A stretch of DNA of 40,288 nt from Nitrospira sp. (GTDB lineage: Bacteria > Nitrospirota > Nitrospiria > Nitrospirales > Nitrospiraceae): contig JAMXAU010000005.1 of assembly GCA_024281365.1 (NCBI GenBank), forward strand, positions 1 through 40,288, given 5' to 3'. Under the pieces are notes generated by a model, which had not been told where the DNA came from, did not search any database, and was given only the letters and a program-made list of their open reading frames with translations. Below, piece after piece: positions 33,852 through 40,288 of the stretch; within the stretch, counting starts at the first letter, position 1; every line of letters begins with the position of its first letter. A program made the translations under genes and the position numbers.

Positions 33852-34490
33852 TCATACCCGGACAAACTGATTGGACTCTTTTTCGAGACCGATCTCTGTC
33901 TCAGGCCCGTGGCCGGTAATCACCGTCGTCGCATCGGCAAGCGTGTAGAGCCGTTCTCGGATCGATTCTTCAATCGCCTGAAAGTTTCCGCCCCACAGGT
34001 CGGTCCTGCCGATGCTGCCCCGGAACAGGGTGTCACCTGCCAGTACCAGCTGGTCATTCGGCACATGAAAGCTCATCGACCCAGGCGTATGGCCCGGCGT
34101 ATGGAGCGCAATAATCGGCACCTGCCCCAGCATCACCTTTTCATCATCGACGAGCCAGTAGTCCGGTGAGAGGGCCGGCACATAGGACGCCCCAAACATG
34201 CGGCATTGCAGTTCGAGGTTTTCCCACAGCTTGAGATCATCTTGATGGAGACAAATCGTTGCGCCGGTCGCCCGCTTGATCTCGCTGGACGCCAGAAAGT
34301 GATCAAAATGGGCATGTGTATGCAAGATGTGACTAACCGTGAATCCCAGTCGCTGCACTTCCTGAAGAATGCGCTCCGGGGCTCCGCCAGGATCGATCAC
34401 GACCGCTTGCTTCGTGACAGGGTCACCGACGATCGAACAATTACAGCCGAGCGGCGGGACTGAAAACGTTTTTCGAATCAGCGAAGCCAT
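33852..34490 (-). CDS. MBL-fold hydrolase, glyoxalase II-like
   Basis: A 212-residue metallo-beta-lactamase-fold protein. The metal-binding motif THAHFDH is followed by His in HTPGHTPGS, Asp in AGDTLFRGSIGRTD and a final His in ITGHGPET, which is the full ligand set for a two-metal site. The short length and the SIGRTD segment fit the glyoxalase II-like/persulfide dioxygenase-like group; the exact substrate (S-lactoylglutathione, other thioester) cannot be told. ATG 34490 is preferred because family homology begins at once; ATG 34511 is also in frame. Confidence 0.92.
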   Translation of the reverse strand: MASLIRKTFSVPPLGCNCSIVGDPVTKQAVVIDPGGAPERILQEVQRLGFTVSHILHTHAHFDHFLASSEIKRATGATICLHQDDLKLWENLELQCRMFGASYVPALSPDYWLVDDEKVMLGQVPIIALHTPGHTPGSMSFHVPNDQLVLAGDTLFRGSIGRTDLWGGNFQAIEESIRERLYTLADATTVITGHGPETEIGLEKESNQFVRV

Positions 34491-34529
34491 AGAGTCGCAT
34501 GCTACCGCCATAGGACCGTGCGGCGCAAG

Positions 34530-35174
34530 TTAGGGACGTGCTGCGTCATCCGCGCCATCGCGAATGGTCCACACCACTTCCGCATCAAAGAGATGCCATA
34601 CCTCTTCCCGCCGATGAAACCACACCAGGAACCCTGCTCCGGTCCCATCACGACGCCTATTCTCGACATACACGAGAGCTTGATCATTCTTCAGCGTTCG
34701 CCCCACACGCGAGAACGCCAGACGATCGAGCACAGAGCGAGCGTGCACCGCCGTCTTATAACCATGCAGAGTAGGAACCGCCAGGCGTGCCTCTACGTCA
34801 TCGCTCGTCTCTTCGGACACAAATCGATAGCGCACACCAAATCCAAATCTGCCTTCGAGTCGGCTCTGTGCTTGGTTGGCACCGATAAAATCGCGGACCA
34901 GCTCTTGCGGTATCATTCCATTGAAGAACTCTTGCTGCTGAAAAAACGCCATCGTCATGGAATCAGGTTGGTCCGGCACAAGCCGTGACACCGTCATACG
35001 TTCCAGTAGGACCAAGTGGATCTGGGATGTAAGAAATTTGCCCTCAATGACCCGGTCGTACAGGTCATAGTCCTCCGGTAGAACAGCAACACCAACCTGC
35101 CTTCCCTCCATCGCACGCGACAACCCTATGAAAAGAAATAGCAATAGCATCGCACAGGCAACCATCTTGTTCAT
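34530..35174 (-). CDS. Exported protein of unknown function
   Basis: A 214-residue protein with a signal peptide (CAMLLLFLFIGLSRA, cut near residue 21) and a mostly alpha/beta mature part. I do not recognise a family. Features seen are VAVLPEDYDLYDRVIEGKF near the start and a C-terminal VWFHRREEVWHLFDAEVVWT. The frame extends to 35228, but ATG 35174 directly precedes the signal sequence. It is divergent from the coiled-coil lipoprotein at 35284 and 39 nt upstream of the MBL hydrolase. Confidence 0.7.
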   Translation of the reverse strand: MNKMVACAMLLLFLFIGLSRAMEGRQVGVAVLPEDYDLYDRVIEGKFLTSQIHLVLLERMTVSRLVPDQPDSMTMAFFQQQEFFNGMIPQELVRDFIGANQAQSRLEGRFGFGVRYRFVSEETSDDVEARLAVPTLHGYKTAVHARSVLDRLAFSRVGRTLKNDQALVYVENRRRDGTGAGFLVWFHRREEVWHLFDAEVVWTIRDGADDAARP

Positions 35175-35227
35175 GAGAGCGGACCGATCGAGGAGCCATT
35201 TCCAACAATCAAATTTCCGATATCGCA

Positions 35228-35256
35228 TTTACAAGTTGAGGCGAAGCGTAGATAAT
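35228..35256 (+). promoter_or_regulatory. Promoter of the coiled-coil lipoprotein gene
   Basis: TTTACA at 35228-35233, a 17-nt spacer, and GATAAT at 35251-35256, each matching 5 of 6 consensus bases. Transcription should start near 35263, leaving about 21 nt before the GTG start and including its GAGAGGAG ribosome-binding site. Confidence 0.6.
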
Positions 35257-35283
35257 CTTACCAGTCAACTGAGAGGAGCACAC

Positions 35284-36003
35284 GTGCAGGATAAAACACT
35301 GGGCAGTCCGCAGTCACTGGGAATTGGCATCGTCTGGTTCATGATCGCGCTCGGCTGCGCACCCGATGGGAGTCGGGAGAATCCTTTCCGTGTGGAGAAT
35401 GACGCACTCAAAAGGCAACTGGCGAAGCAAGAGTCTCTCTTAAGCTCTTTGCAGGACGGGAATAAGGTCATGCAGCAACAGATCGATCTGCTCAATCAGG
35501 AACTCCGCGATGCCAAGAGCAGCATGGAGGTGACCAAAGCCGACGCGAAACGGCTCAACGAGCAAATGGAGCTGCAGCTGGCTGAAACGAAACGAATGAT
35601 CGCCGCACAGATGGCAGAATCGCTCAAAATCGAGGAGAAAGGTGCGCAATCCGACACCCTGCCTCGGCCAATGCCGACCGTGGCCAAAGTAGTTGAAGAC
35701 GCCCTGGCGCGGAACGGATATCATCTCAAAGTTAGCGTCAAGACCGATCAACGGGCGGTCTATGTGACTGAGCGTAAGATTTCTACCCCCGCGACGCTTG
35801 AGATGACGGGCTCACGAAACCAATATCTCGTCTCACTTGAAGCCCTTCCAGATAGTGTCACGAAGCTTGGGGTGAAAGCAGAGTTCGAACGGGTCGCCCA
35901 GGGAGGGCGGATCTTGAGCGTGAGTCACGAGGAAACCAGTGAAATCGAGCGCCGCCTGATCAGCGAAATCAATAAGGCGCTTGAAAGCCCTCAAAAGACA
36001 TAA
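35284..36003 (+). CDS. Coiled-coil lipoprotein-like protein of unknown function
   Basis: A 239-residue protein starting with GTG behind GAGAGGAG (5 nt). The signal region ends in MIALGC, a non-ideal lipobox with C25. Residues about 35-115 form a coiled coil (LKRQLAKQESLLSSLQDGNK). The C-terminal half (about 130-235) is a small alpha/beta domain (VVEDALARNGYHLKVSVKTD, RRLISEINKALE) that I do not recognise. The frame is open far upstream, to 35128, but the promoter and ribosome-binding site fix the start. A periplasmic structural or regulatory role is only a guess. Confidence 0.75.
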   Translation: MQDKTLGSPQSLGIGIVWFMIALGCAPDGSRENPFRVENDALKRQLAKQESLLSSLQDGNKVMQQQIDLLNQELRDAKSSMEVTKADAKRLNEQMELQLAETKRMIAAQMAESLKIEEKGAQSDTLPRPMPTVAKVVEDALARNGYHLKVSVKTDQRAVYVTERKISTPATLEMTGSRNQYLVSLEALPDSVTKLGVKAEFERVAQGGRILSVSHEETSEIERRLISEINKALESPQKT

Positions 36004-36082
36004 CCCCACTTTATTCACGAACGCTGCTCCTGTAACCGTCGATACTCCGCTACGAGAATATCCGTCGCCCAACCCTGAGTTC

Positions 36083-36150
36083 CAGGTTTCATGTTTCAGG
36101 TTTCAAGTTTTCGGACAACCTGAAACATGTGACTTGAAACATGAAACTGT
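36083..36150. repeat. Inverted repeat made of GTTTCA/TGAAAC units
   Basis: CATGTTTCAGGTT at 36090-36102 is perfectly reverse-complemented by AACCTGAAACATG at 36117-36129 (14-nt loop). Flanking GTTTCA and TGAAAC units extend the symmetry to about 36150. It lies in the 275-nt spacer before the Ycf46-like gene. No T-run, so it is a repeat or regulatory hairpin rather than a clear terminator. Confidence 0.65.
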
Positions 36151-36278
36151 TAGCCGAGACGTTTCACGAGATGCGTGATCCAAGTAGCTTCCCCAGGAAC
36201 AGCCATGAATAAGGTGGGCTCGTGATATTCTGTGGTTTTCTTGGTCAGCATAGAGCCTCGTGCTAGCATTTTCGTCCG

Positions 36279-37838
36279 ATGGCTCTCTCAACGACCGTCC
36301 ATGATCTCCGTACACTGATCCGCTCTTCTCACCCTCTCGTTGTCATTGAAACAGTGGAAGAGGAGCGGGTGCTGGCCCTCCTGCAATCCGTCACAGCTCA
36401 GGAACGGATGCCGCTCTTCGAATGGTCAGTGACGAGAGGGCTGACCCGCGCCGATGATGGCCCGACTCTGAGCAAACTAACCGCGACCCCCTTAGCAGTC
36501 CTTCAGCACCTCCATGGGTTAACGGTCGAAGCAGTATTTTGGCTGAAAGATCTCGGCCCCCACCTGCAAGACCCAGCCGTGTGCCGCCAGCTACGGGAGG
36601 TTGCAGCCGTCTACAGTCGAACGCGGGCCACCTGCGTCCTGACCGGCCACCCGATCGCGCTGCCACTGGATCTCGACAAGATCGCCGTCCGGCTGGACCT
36701 GAAGCTCCCGGATCGAGAGGAATTGCGGTCAATGCTCCGAGGTCTGCTGCAGTCACTCGGCCCGAGATCCGTCTCTCGCCCACATTCCACCATCCGTGTG
36801 CATAGCCTGCTCAATTCGCTCGGCAAAGCCAGGACACCAGACAATAATCCCGCCGGTGATGAATCCGATTCGATCCTCCGGGCATTACAAGGCTTCACGC
36901 TCCATCAAGCACGTCAGGTGATCGCCCACTGTCTCGTCGAGCGAGGTACCCTCTCGGCCGAGGATGTGCGGACCATCCTGAAACGCAAGATGCAAGCGAT
37001 CAAAGACGGCGGTCTGCTTGAATACTATCCGCTGGAGGATAACCGGTTTGAGTTGGGCGGATTCAACAATCTCAAAGCGTGGCTGGACCGCGCCCAAGTT
37101 GGGTTTACCCCGGAAGCCAAATCACTCAATCTCACCCCGCCTCGAGGGATCATGTTCGTCGGCGTGCCGGGCTGCGGCAAGTCTCTGGCGGCAAAGGCCA
37201 TCGCACGAGAGTGGAAACTCCCCCTACTGAAGCTTGATGCCGGCCGATTATTCGACAAGTTCATCGGAGAATCGGAAAAGAACTTTCGGAAGGCGATCGA
37301 AATGGCTGAGTCGTTGTCCCCGATTGTCTTATGGATCGATGAGATCGAGAAAGCGATGGTCGCAGGAGGCGGTAATGGTGAGGCCGATGCAGGTCTGAGT
37401 CGTCGCCTGTTTGGAGCGTTTCTCACATGGTTACAGGAAAAGAAGCATGACGTATTCGTGGTCGCTACGGCCAATGATCTCTCATCGCTCCCCCCGGAAC
37501 TTCTTCGGAAGGGCCGATTCGATGAGATCTTTTTTGTCGACTTACCGGACGATGCCGAACGCGCGTCGATCTGGAGAATTCATCTTGGCCTGCGCAAGCA
37601 AGACAGCACCCAGTTCGATCTCGAGAAGATCGTCAGCGCCAGCGATGGGTTCAGCGGATCTGAAATTGAGCAAGCCGTGGTGGCTGCCCTCTATCGGGCA
37701 CTCCATCAAAAAACGCCGCTCACAACCGATCTGCTCATTGAAGAATTAACCCATACCATTCCCCTGTCCGTGACCAGGCGAGAAGATATTGATGCACTGC
37801 GACAGACTGCGGAAGGGCGATTTGTAAACGTACGGTAG
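36279..37838 (+). CDS. Ycf46-like AAA+ ATPase
   Basis: A 519-residue cytosolic protein with an N-terminal degenerate ATPase-like domain (HPLVVIETVEEERVLALLQ) and a C-terminal AAA domain. Walker A is GVPGCGKS at 295-302, Walker B ends in D354-E355 (WIDEIEK), sensor 1 is in ATAN, and the arginine-finger segment reads RKGRFDEIF. The two-part arrangement is that of Ycf46, known from algal plastids and cyanobacteria, where it has been linked to regulation of inorganic carbon use; its role in other bacteria is not settled. ATG 36279 has no strong ribosome-binding site. The next gene begins 14 nt downstream. Confidence 0.88.
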   Translation: MALSTTVHDLRTLIRSSHPLVVIETVEEERVLALLQSVTAQERMPLFEWSVTRGLTRADDGPTLSKLTATPLAVLQHLHGLTVEAVFWLKDLGPHLQDPAVCRQLREVAAVYSRTRATCVLTGHPIALPLDLDKIAVRLDLKLPDREELRSMLRGLLQSLGPRSVSRPHSTIRVHSLLNSLGKARTPDNNPAGDESDSILRALQGFTLHQARQVIAHCLVERGTLSAEDVRTILKRKMQAIKDGGLLEYYPLEDNRFELGGFNNLKAWLDRAQVGFTPEAKSLNLTPPRGIMFVGVPGCGKSLAAKAIAREWKLPLLKLDAGRLFDKFIGESEKNFRKAIEMAESLSPIVLWIDEIEKAMVAGGGNGEADAGLSRRLFGAFLTWLQEKKHDVFVVATANDLSSLPPELLRKGRFDEIFFVDLPDDAERASIWRIHLGLRKQDSTQFDLEKIVSASDGFSGSEIEQAVVAALYRALHQKTPLTTDLLIEELTHTIPLSVTRREDIDALRQTAEGRFVNVR

Positions 37839-37852
37839 CAAGAGGAGGACCG

Positions 37853-38695
37853 ATGCAACATATCGCCACCATGATTGTCCTCGCAATCGTAGCTCTAACA
37901 GCCTGCGCCACCCCGACCAAGAAGCCACAGCTAGTGGCCATTGAATCATCCACTTCAGTGCAAAACCTCAGCAAGAACATTGACCGATCATCGTTGCCCA
38001 TCCTTCGCCAGCCGGTACCGTTCAGTTCTTACGCACCAACTCCCGCCTCCATCCCCACCTCCCTACCCAGTCGATCCGCCATCGTTCACTCAGCCGTACG
38101 GTTATTAGGATCAAAGACCATCACCATTCAAGGTCGGCGCATCAACTATGACTGTGCAGGAGTGACACGTGCCATCTTTTTGGAGCACGGGATTGACCTC
38201 TACCGAAGTAGCCACCCCGAGGTGAATGCGAACGGCGTCAGGCTCATCCACAACCATGTGCGCCAGCATGGCATGCTTCATCAAGACCTGGATGTACGCC
38301 CAGGTGATCTGGTGTTCTTTGATAACACCTGGGATTTCAATGGGGACGGTCTGCTGAATGATCCGCTGACACACGTCGGCATTGTCGAGCAGGTCGAGCC
38401 GGACGAAACGGTCATCTTCATCAGCCGAGTGGCTGGAGCCGTTGCACGCTACCGGATGAATCTGAGCCAGCCCCATGTCCACAAGACGGCCGAGGGACGT
38501 CTGTTGAACGACTATATCCGACGAAAACGCCCAACGGATCCCGAGAACACGGCCCGACTAACCGGCGAGTTATTTTCCTTCTATGGGAACCTGCTAAGCC
38601 CTCAAAAGAACGAGCCTTTCCAGGGACGATCTGATCAGCATTCATACGAGCAACGGGTCTCCGACATCTCATCCTCTGCAGTTACGGAACAGTGA
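37853..38695 (+). CDS. NlpC/P60 or CHAP-like lipoprotein (predicted peptidoglycan hydrolase)
   Basis: A 280-residue lipoprotein (lipobox LTAC, C18) with an AGGAGG site 6 nt upstream. A Pro/Ser-rich linker leads to a papain-like domain: the nucleophile C101 lies in YDCAGVTRAIF, GDLVFFDNTWD follows, and H174 lies in PLTHVGIVEQ. These are the Cys and His of NlpC/P60-type cell-wall hydrolases. Between them DFNGDGLLND looks like a calcium-binding loop and is not a standard part of the family. Residues after about 225 form a charged, probably flexible tail. It is in one operon with the Ycf46-like ATPase. Confidence 0.82.
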   Translation: MQHIATMIVLAIVALTACATPTKKPQLVAIESSTSVQNLSKNIDRSSLPILRQPVPFSSYAPTPASIPTSLPSRSAIVHSAVRLLGSKTITIQGRRINYDCAGVTRAIFLEHGIDLYRSSHPEVNANGVRLIHNHVRQHGMLHQDLDVRPGDLVFFDNTWDFNGDGLLNDPLTHVGIVEQVEPDETVIFISRVAGAVARYRMNLSQPHVHKTAEGRLLNDYIRRKRPTDPENTARLTGELFSFYGNLLSPQKNEPFQGRSDQHSYEQRVSDISSSAVTEQ

Positions 38696-38893
38696 GGGAC
38701 ACTTCATGGCACCCTGGTTTCCTCTCATCATATCGGAGATACCTGAGTGCGAAGGCTCACACTCAGTCCAGCTATGAGTTTGAGTACGACTACAGAACGA
38801 CCGGCTGCCATCCGATAAGAATCCCAGTGAGTCACTCACAGAGGGATGGTACCTGAATCCTTAACTTTCAACCGAGCTGCTAAAATAACTACT

Positions 38894-39325
38894 ATGGCTA
38901 TTTCATCAAAGCACACAGACGTCCGAGAAACCAACCCACTGCGGCGAACCTTGGCCGATGTTCGGCATGGACTCTTAGGCTTGCATAAAGCCCTGATTGT
39001 CGCCGAGCAACTGACCTATGAGCGGATTTATGGCCGAGTGGATTCCACTGGCCAGCTCCTCCAGCTGGTGATGAACGACCCCTGGTTTACCTGGCTCCAT
39101 CCATTATCGAACATGGTTGTCCGTATCGACGAACTGCTCGACGGACACGATCAACCAACGGTTGATGACGTCGCAATCTTATTGACGGAGATCAGAGGAC
39201 TCATTCGCCCCTCTGAACTTGGCGATGGATATGAGCGGAGTTATTATGAGGCGCTTCAGCGCGCCCCAGACGTCGTACTGGCCCACTGCGAGATAAAGAA
39301 ACTGCTGACACTCCCATCGGTATAA
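38894..39325 (+). CDS. Small cytosolic protein of unknown function
   Basis: A 143-residue soluble, helix-rich protein without signal or membrane segment. A central stretch QLVMNDPWFTWLHPLSNMVV and the following RIDELLDG have the look of a conserved core, and I believe homologues exist in other bacteria, but I cannot name a family. ATG 38894 is preferred; an in-frame ATG at 38846 would add a segment without character. Neither has a strong ribosome-binding site. A textbook terminator follows 30 nt after the stop. Confidence 0.72.
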   Translation: MAISSKHTDVRETNPLRRTLADVRHGLLGLHKALIVAEQLTYERIYGRVDSTGQLLQLVMNDPWFTWLHPLSNMVVRIDELLDGHDQPTVDDVAILLTEIRGLIRPSELGDGYERSYYEALQRAPDVVLAHCEIKKLLTLPSV

Positions 39326-39355
39326 CGTTTCACCAGTCTAGGGCTCACGATGAAT

Positions 39356-39397
39356 GACCGCCGTCGGTCCTTTGGACCGACGGCGGTCTTGCTTTCT
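39356..39397 (+). terminator. Rho-independent terminator
   Basis: A perfect 15-bp stem, GACCGCCGTCGGTCC at 39356-39370 with GGACCGACGGCGGTC at 39374-39388, has a TTT loop and is followed by TTGCTTTCT. It ends transcription of the gene at 38894-39325. Confidence 0.88.
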
Positions 39398-39490
39398 GAG
39401 CACACCTCCAACTCCCGTCACACAATCGGCAGGTAGCATGAGGCCGGCGCGCCTGAAGATAGCCCAAGTCCATCCCTTGTATGATGCAGC

Positions 39491-40165
39491 ATGGCAAGAC
39501 AACGAGGGAACCGCCCTACACACAGGATACCGTTAGCCATTTCCAGCAGACACTGGGGGATTCTCCTCCTGATCATAGCTGCCCTATGCCCAAGTCATGT
39601 CTACACCCAAGGCCGCTCTGTCGATGTCCTGATCACAGTCGTAAAGGATAGGGTCGTTGCCCTACCAGGGGGCGGGAGTCCCGTTGAAGAGCCACTGGGA
39701 GTCAATGAAACGATCGTCACCGCTTCGGCTCACGGACCAGCGGGACTTGCTCAGACCACTCGCAGACTATTGGGCTTTTCTTCGGCCTTACACCGATGGA
39801 CGGAGGTGCAGCTGGGTGTCGAGGAACAGGTGGAGCAACATCAGGTATTGCCGCGCATGCTTTTGGTCCAGACCAATCGACGGGTCCATGGGTTTCAAGA
39901 AAGTCGTGGCCATTGGTTCAGCGAAGCGTTGGGACCGAATGAAACCGTTCATCAACTGCACGGGCGAGGCCATGTCGCCGTCGCGATCACGCCTGAGCGA
40001 GCCTTGGCATTTTCTGCTTTCACGGGAGGGTTCTTCTCGATTCGCTTCTCACCGAACGAGCAGGTACAGTCGATCGACCAGACACACGACGTCACCGTGG
40101 TCCGAACCACCGTCCGTCAATTGGCGTTCCGTTCACAAATCGGCCTCTGGACGGAAATGAGATAG
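39491..40165 (+). CDS. Exported tandem-repeat protein, predicted five-bladed beta-propeller
   Basis: A 224-residue protein with an N-terminal signal or anchor (about 22-39). The rest consists of tandem units of 38-39 residues: 53-90, 91-129, 130-168, 169-207 and a half unit 208-224. Each unit has an RxLxF-type strand, a W/F turn, then G-x-N/E-E-x-V (LGVNETI, LGVEEQV, LGPNETV, FSPNEQV) and a closing beta strand. The N-terminal strand VDVLITVVK (44-52) resembles the closing strand missing from the half unit, so the chain could close a five-bladed propeller. No family is recognised; function is unknown. ATG 39491 lacks a good ribosome-binding site. Confidence 0.72.
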   Translation: MARQRGNRPTHRIPLAISSRHWGILLLIIAALCPSHVYTQGRSVDVLITVVKDRVVALPGGGSPVEEPLGVNETIVTASAHGPAGLAQTTRRLLGFSSALHRWTEVQLGVEEQVEQHQVLPRMLLVQTNRRVHGFQESRGHWFSEALGPNETVHQLHGRGHVAVAITPERALAFSAFTGGFFSIRFSPNEQVQSIDQTHDVTVVRTTVRQLAFRSQIGLWTEMR

Positions 40166-40177
40166 GAACGGCTCCAA

Positions 40178-40288
40178 TTACGAATGGCTCTGTCGCTTCC
40201 AGAGATATCCTGCAAAGGCCGTGGCTCCAAGGACACACAGCATGAGTAGCAAGAGACAGCCCACTGCGAAGACTCCCGCCCAGGGAGC
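40178..40288 (-). CDS. C-terminal fragment of a membrane protein (gene runs off the window)
   Basis: The minus-strand frame entering from the right edge is open for 36 codons to TAA at 40180-40178. It encodes one hydrophobic helix (VFAVGCLLLLMLCVLG) and ends in a short basic tail (YLWKRQSHS). This looks like the last membrane helix of a longer protein. It converges on the propeller gene with a 12-nt gap. Confidence 0.5.
   Translation of the reverse strand, partial: APWAGVFAVGCLLLLMLCVLGATAFAGYLWKRQSHS

Noticed and set aside
1-40288. CRISPR array, transposase, phage or toxin-antitoxin module
   Set aside because: No regularly spaced direct repeats, transposase motifs or phage genes were found. 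The only possible mobile-type gene is the DUF3800 remnant.

Overview
The window comes from a Gram-negative bacterium with a complete Tol-Pal locus, lipoproteins, a Tat system, c-type cytochromes and molybdenum-cofactor genes. Gene content, GC-rich codon use and the style of the intergenic repeats most resemble Nitrospira (Nitrospirota, nitrite oxidiser or comammox). This is inference: no rRNA or nxr marker is present. Most genes look like chromosomal housekeeping genes; only a broken DUF3800 gene looks acquired.

Region 1 (1-8.6 kb, minus strand). A glycine-rich RRM protein is followed by a tight run read tatC > mrp > moeA > mobB > hexaheme cytochrome > ABC ATPase > Cys/His-tailed membrane protein > ABC permease, with several 4-nt overlaps. 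The set is what a cell needs to build and export Mo/Fe-S/heme respiratory enzymes. An HtrA protease lies upstream of it.

Region 2 (8.6-15 kb, accessory). It holds a lipoprotein with a caspase-like fold but neither catalytic residue, a DUF3800 gene broken by two frameshifts, a large exported protein of five PPC-like repeats bracketed by two near-identical terminators, and a monoheme cytochrome c with a strong sigma70-type promoter.

Region 3 (15-28 kb, minus strand). This is the envelope cluster tolQ-tolR-tolA-tolB-pal-cpoB-like-cpoB, continuing into mutL, miaA, mtnP, a PfkB kinase, a TPR lipoprotein and rodZ. The tolR reading frame is markedly short.

Region 4 (27.9-33.7 kb). Two tRNA genes (Val, and a Glu-like one with a compressed anticodon arm) and xerD face a plus-strand operon of an LpoA-like lattice regulator, a site-2 protease and trpS, then a small exported protein.

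Region 5 (33.7-40.3 kb). It holds an MBL-fold hydrolase, an unknown exported protein divergent from a coiled-coil lipoprotein, a Ycf46-like AAA ATPase with an NlpC/P60-like lipoprotein, a small conserved-looking cytosolic protein with a textbook terminator, an exported protein that reads as a miniature five-bladed beta-propeller, and the 3' end of a membrane-protein gene running off the window.

Possibly the most novel items are the propeller protein, the catalytically dead caspase-like lipoprotein, and the Cys/His-tailed protein nested inside the ABC transporter operon.
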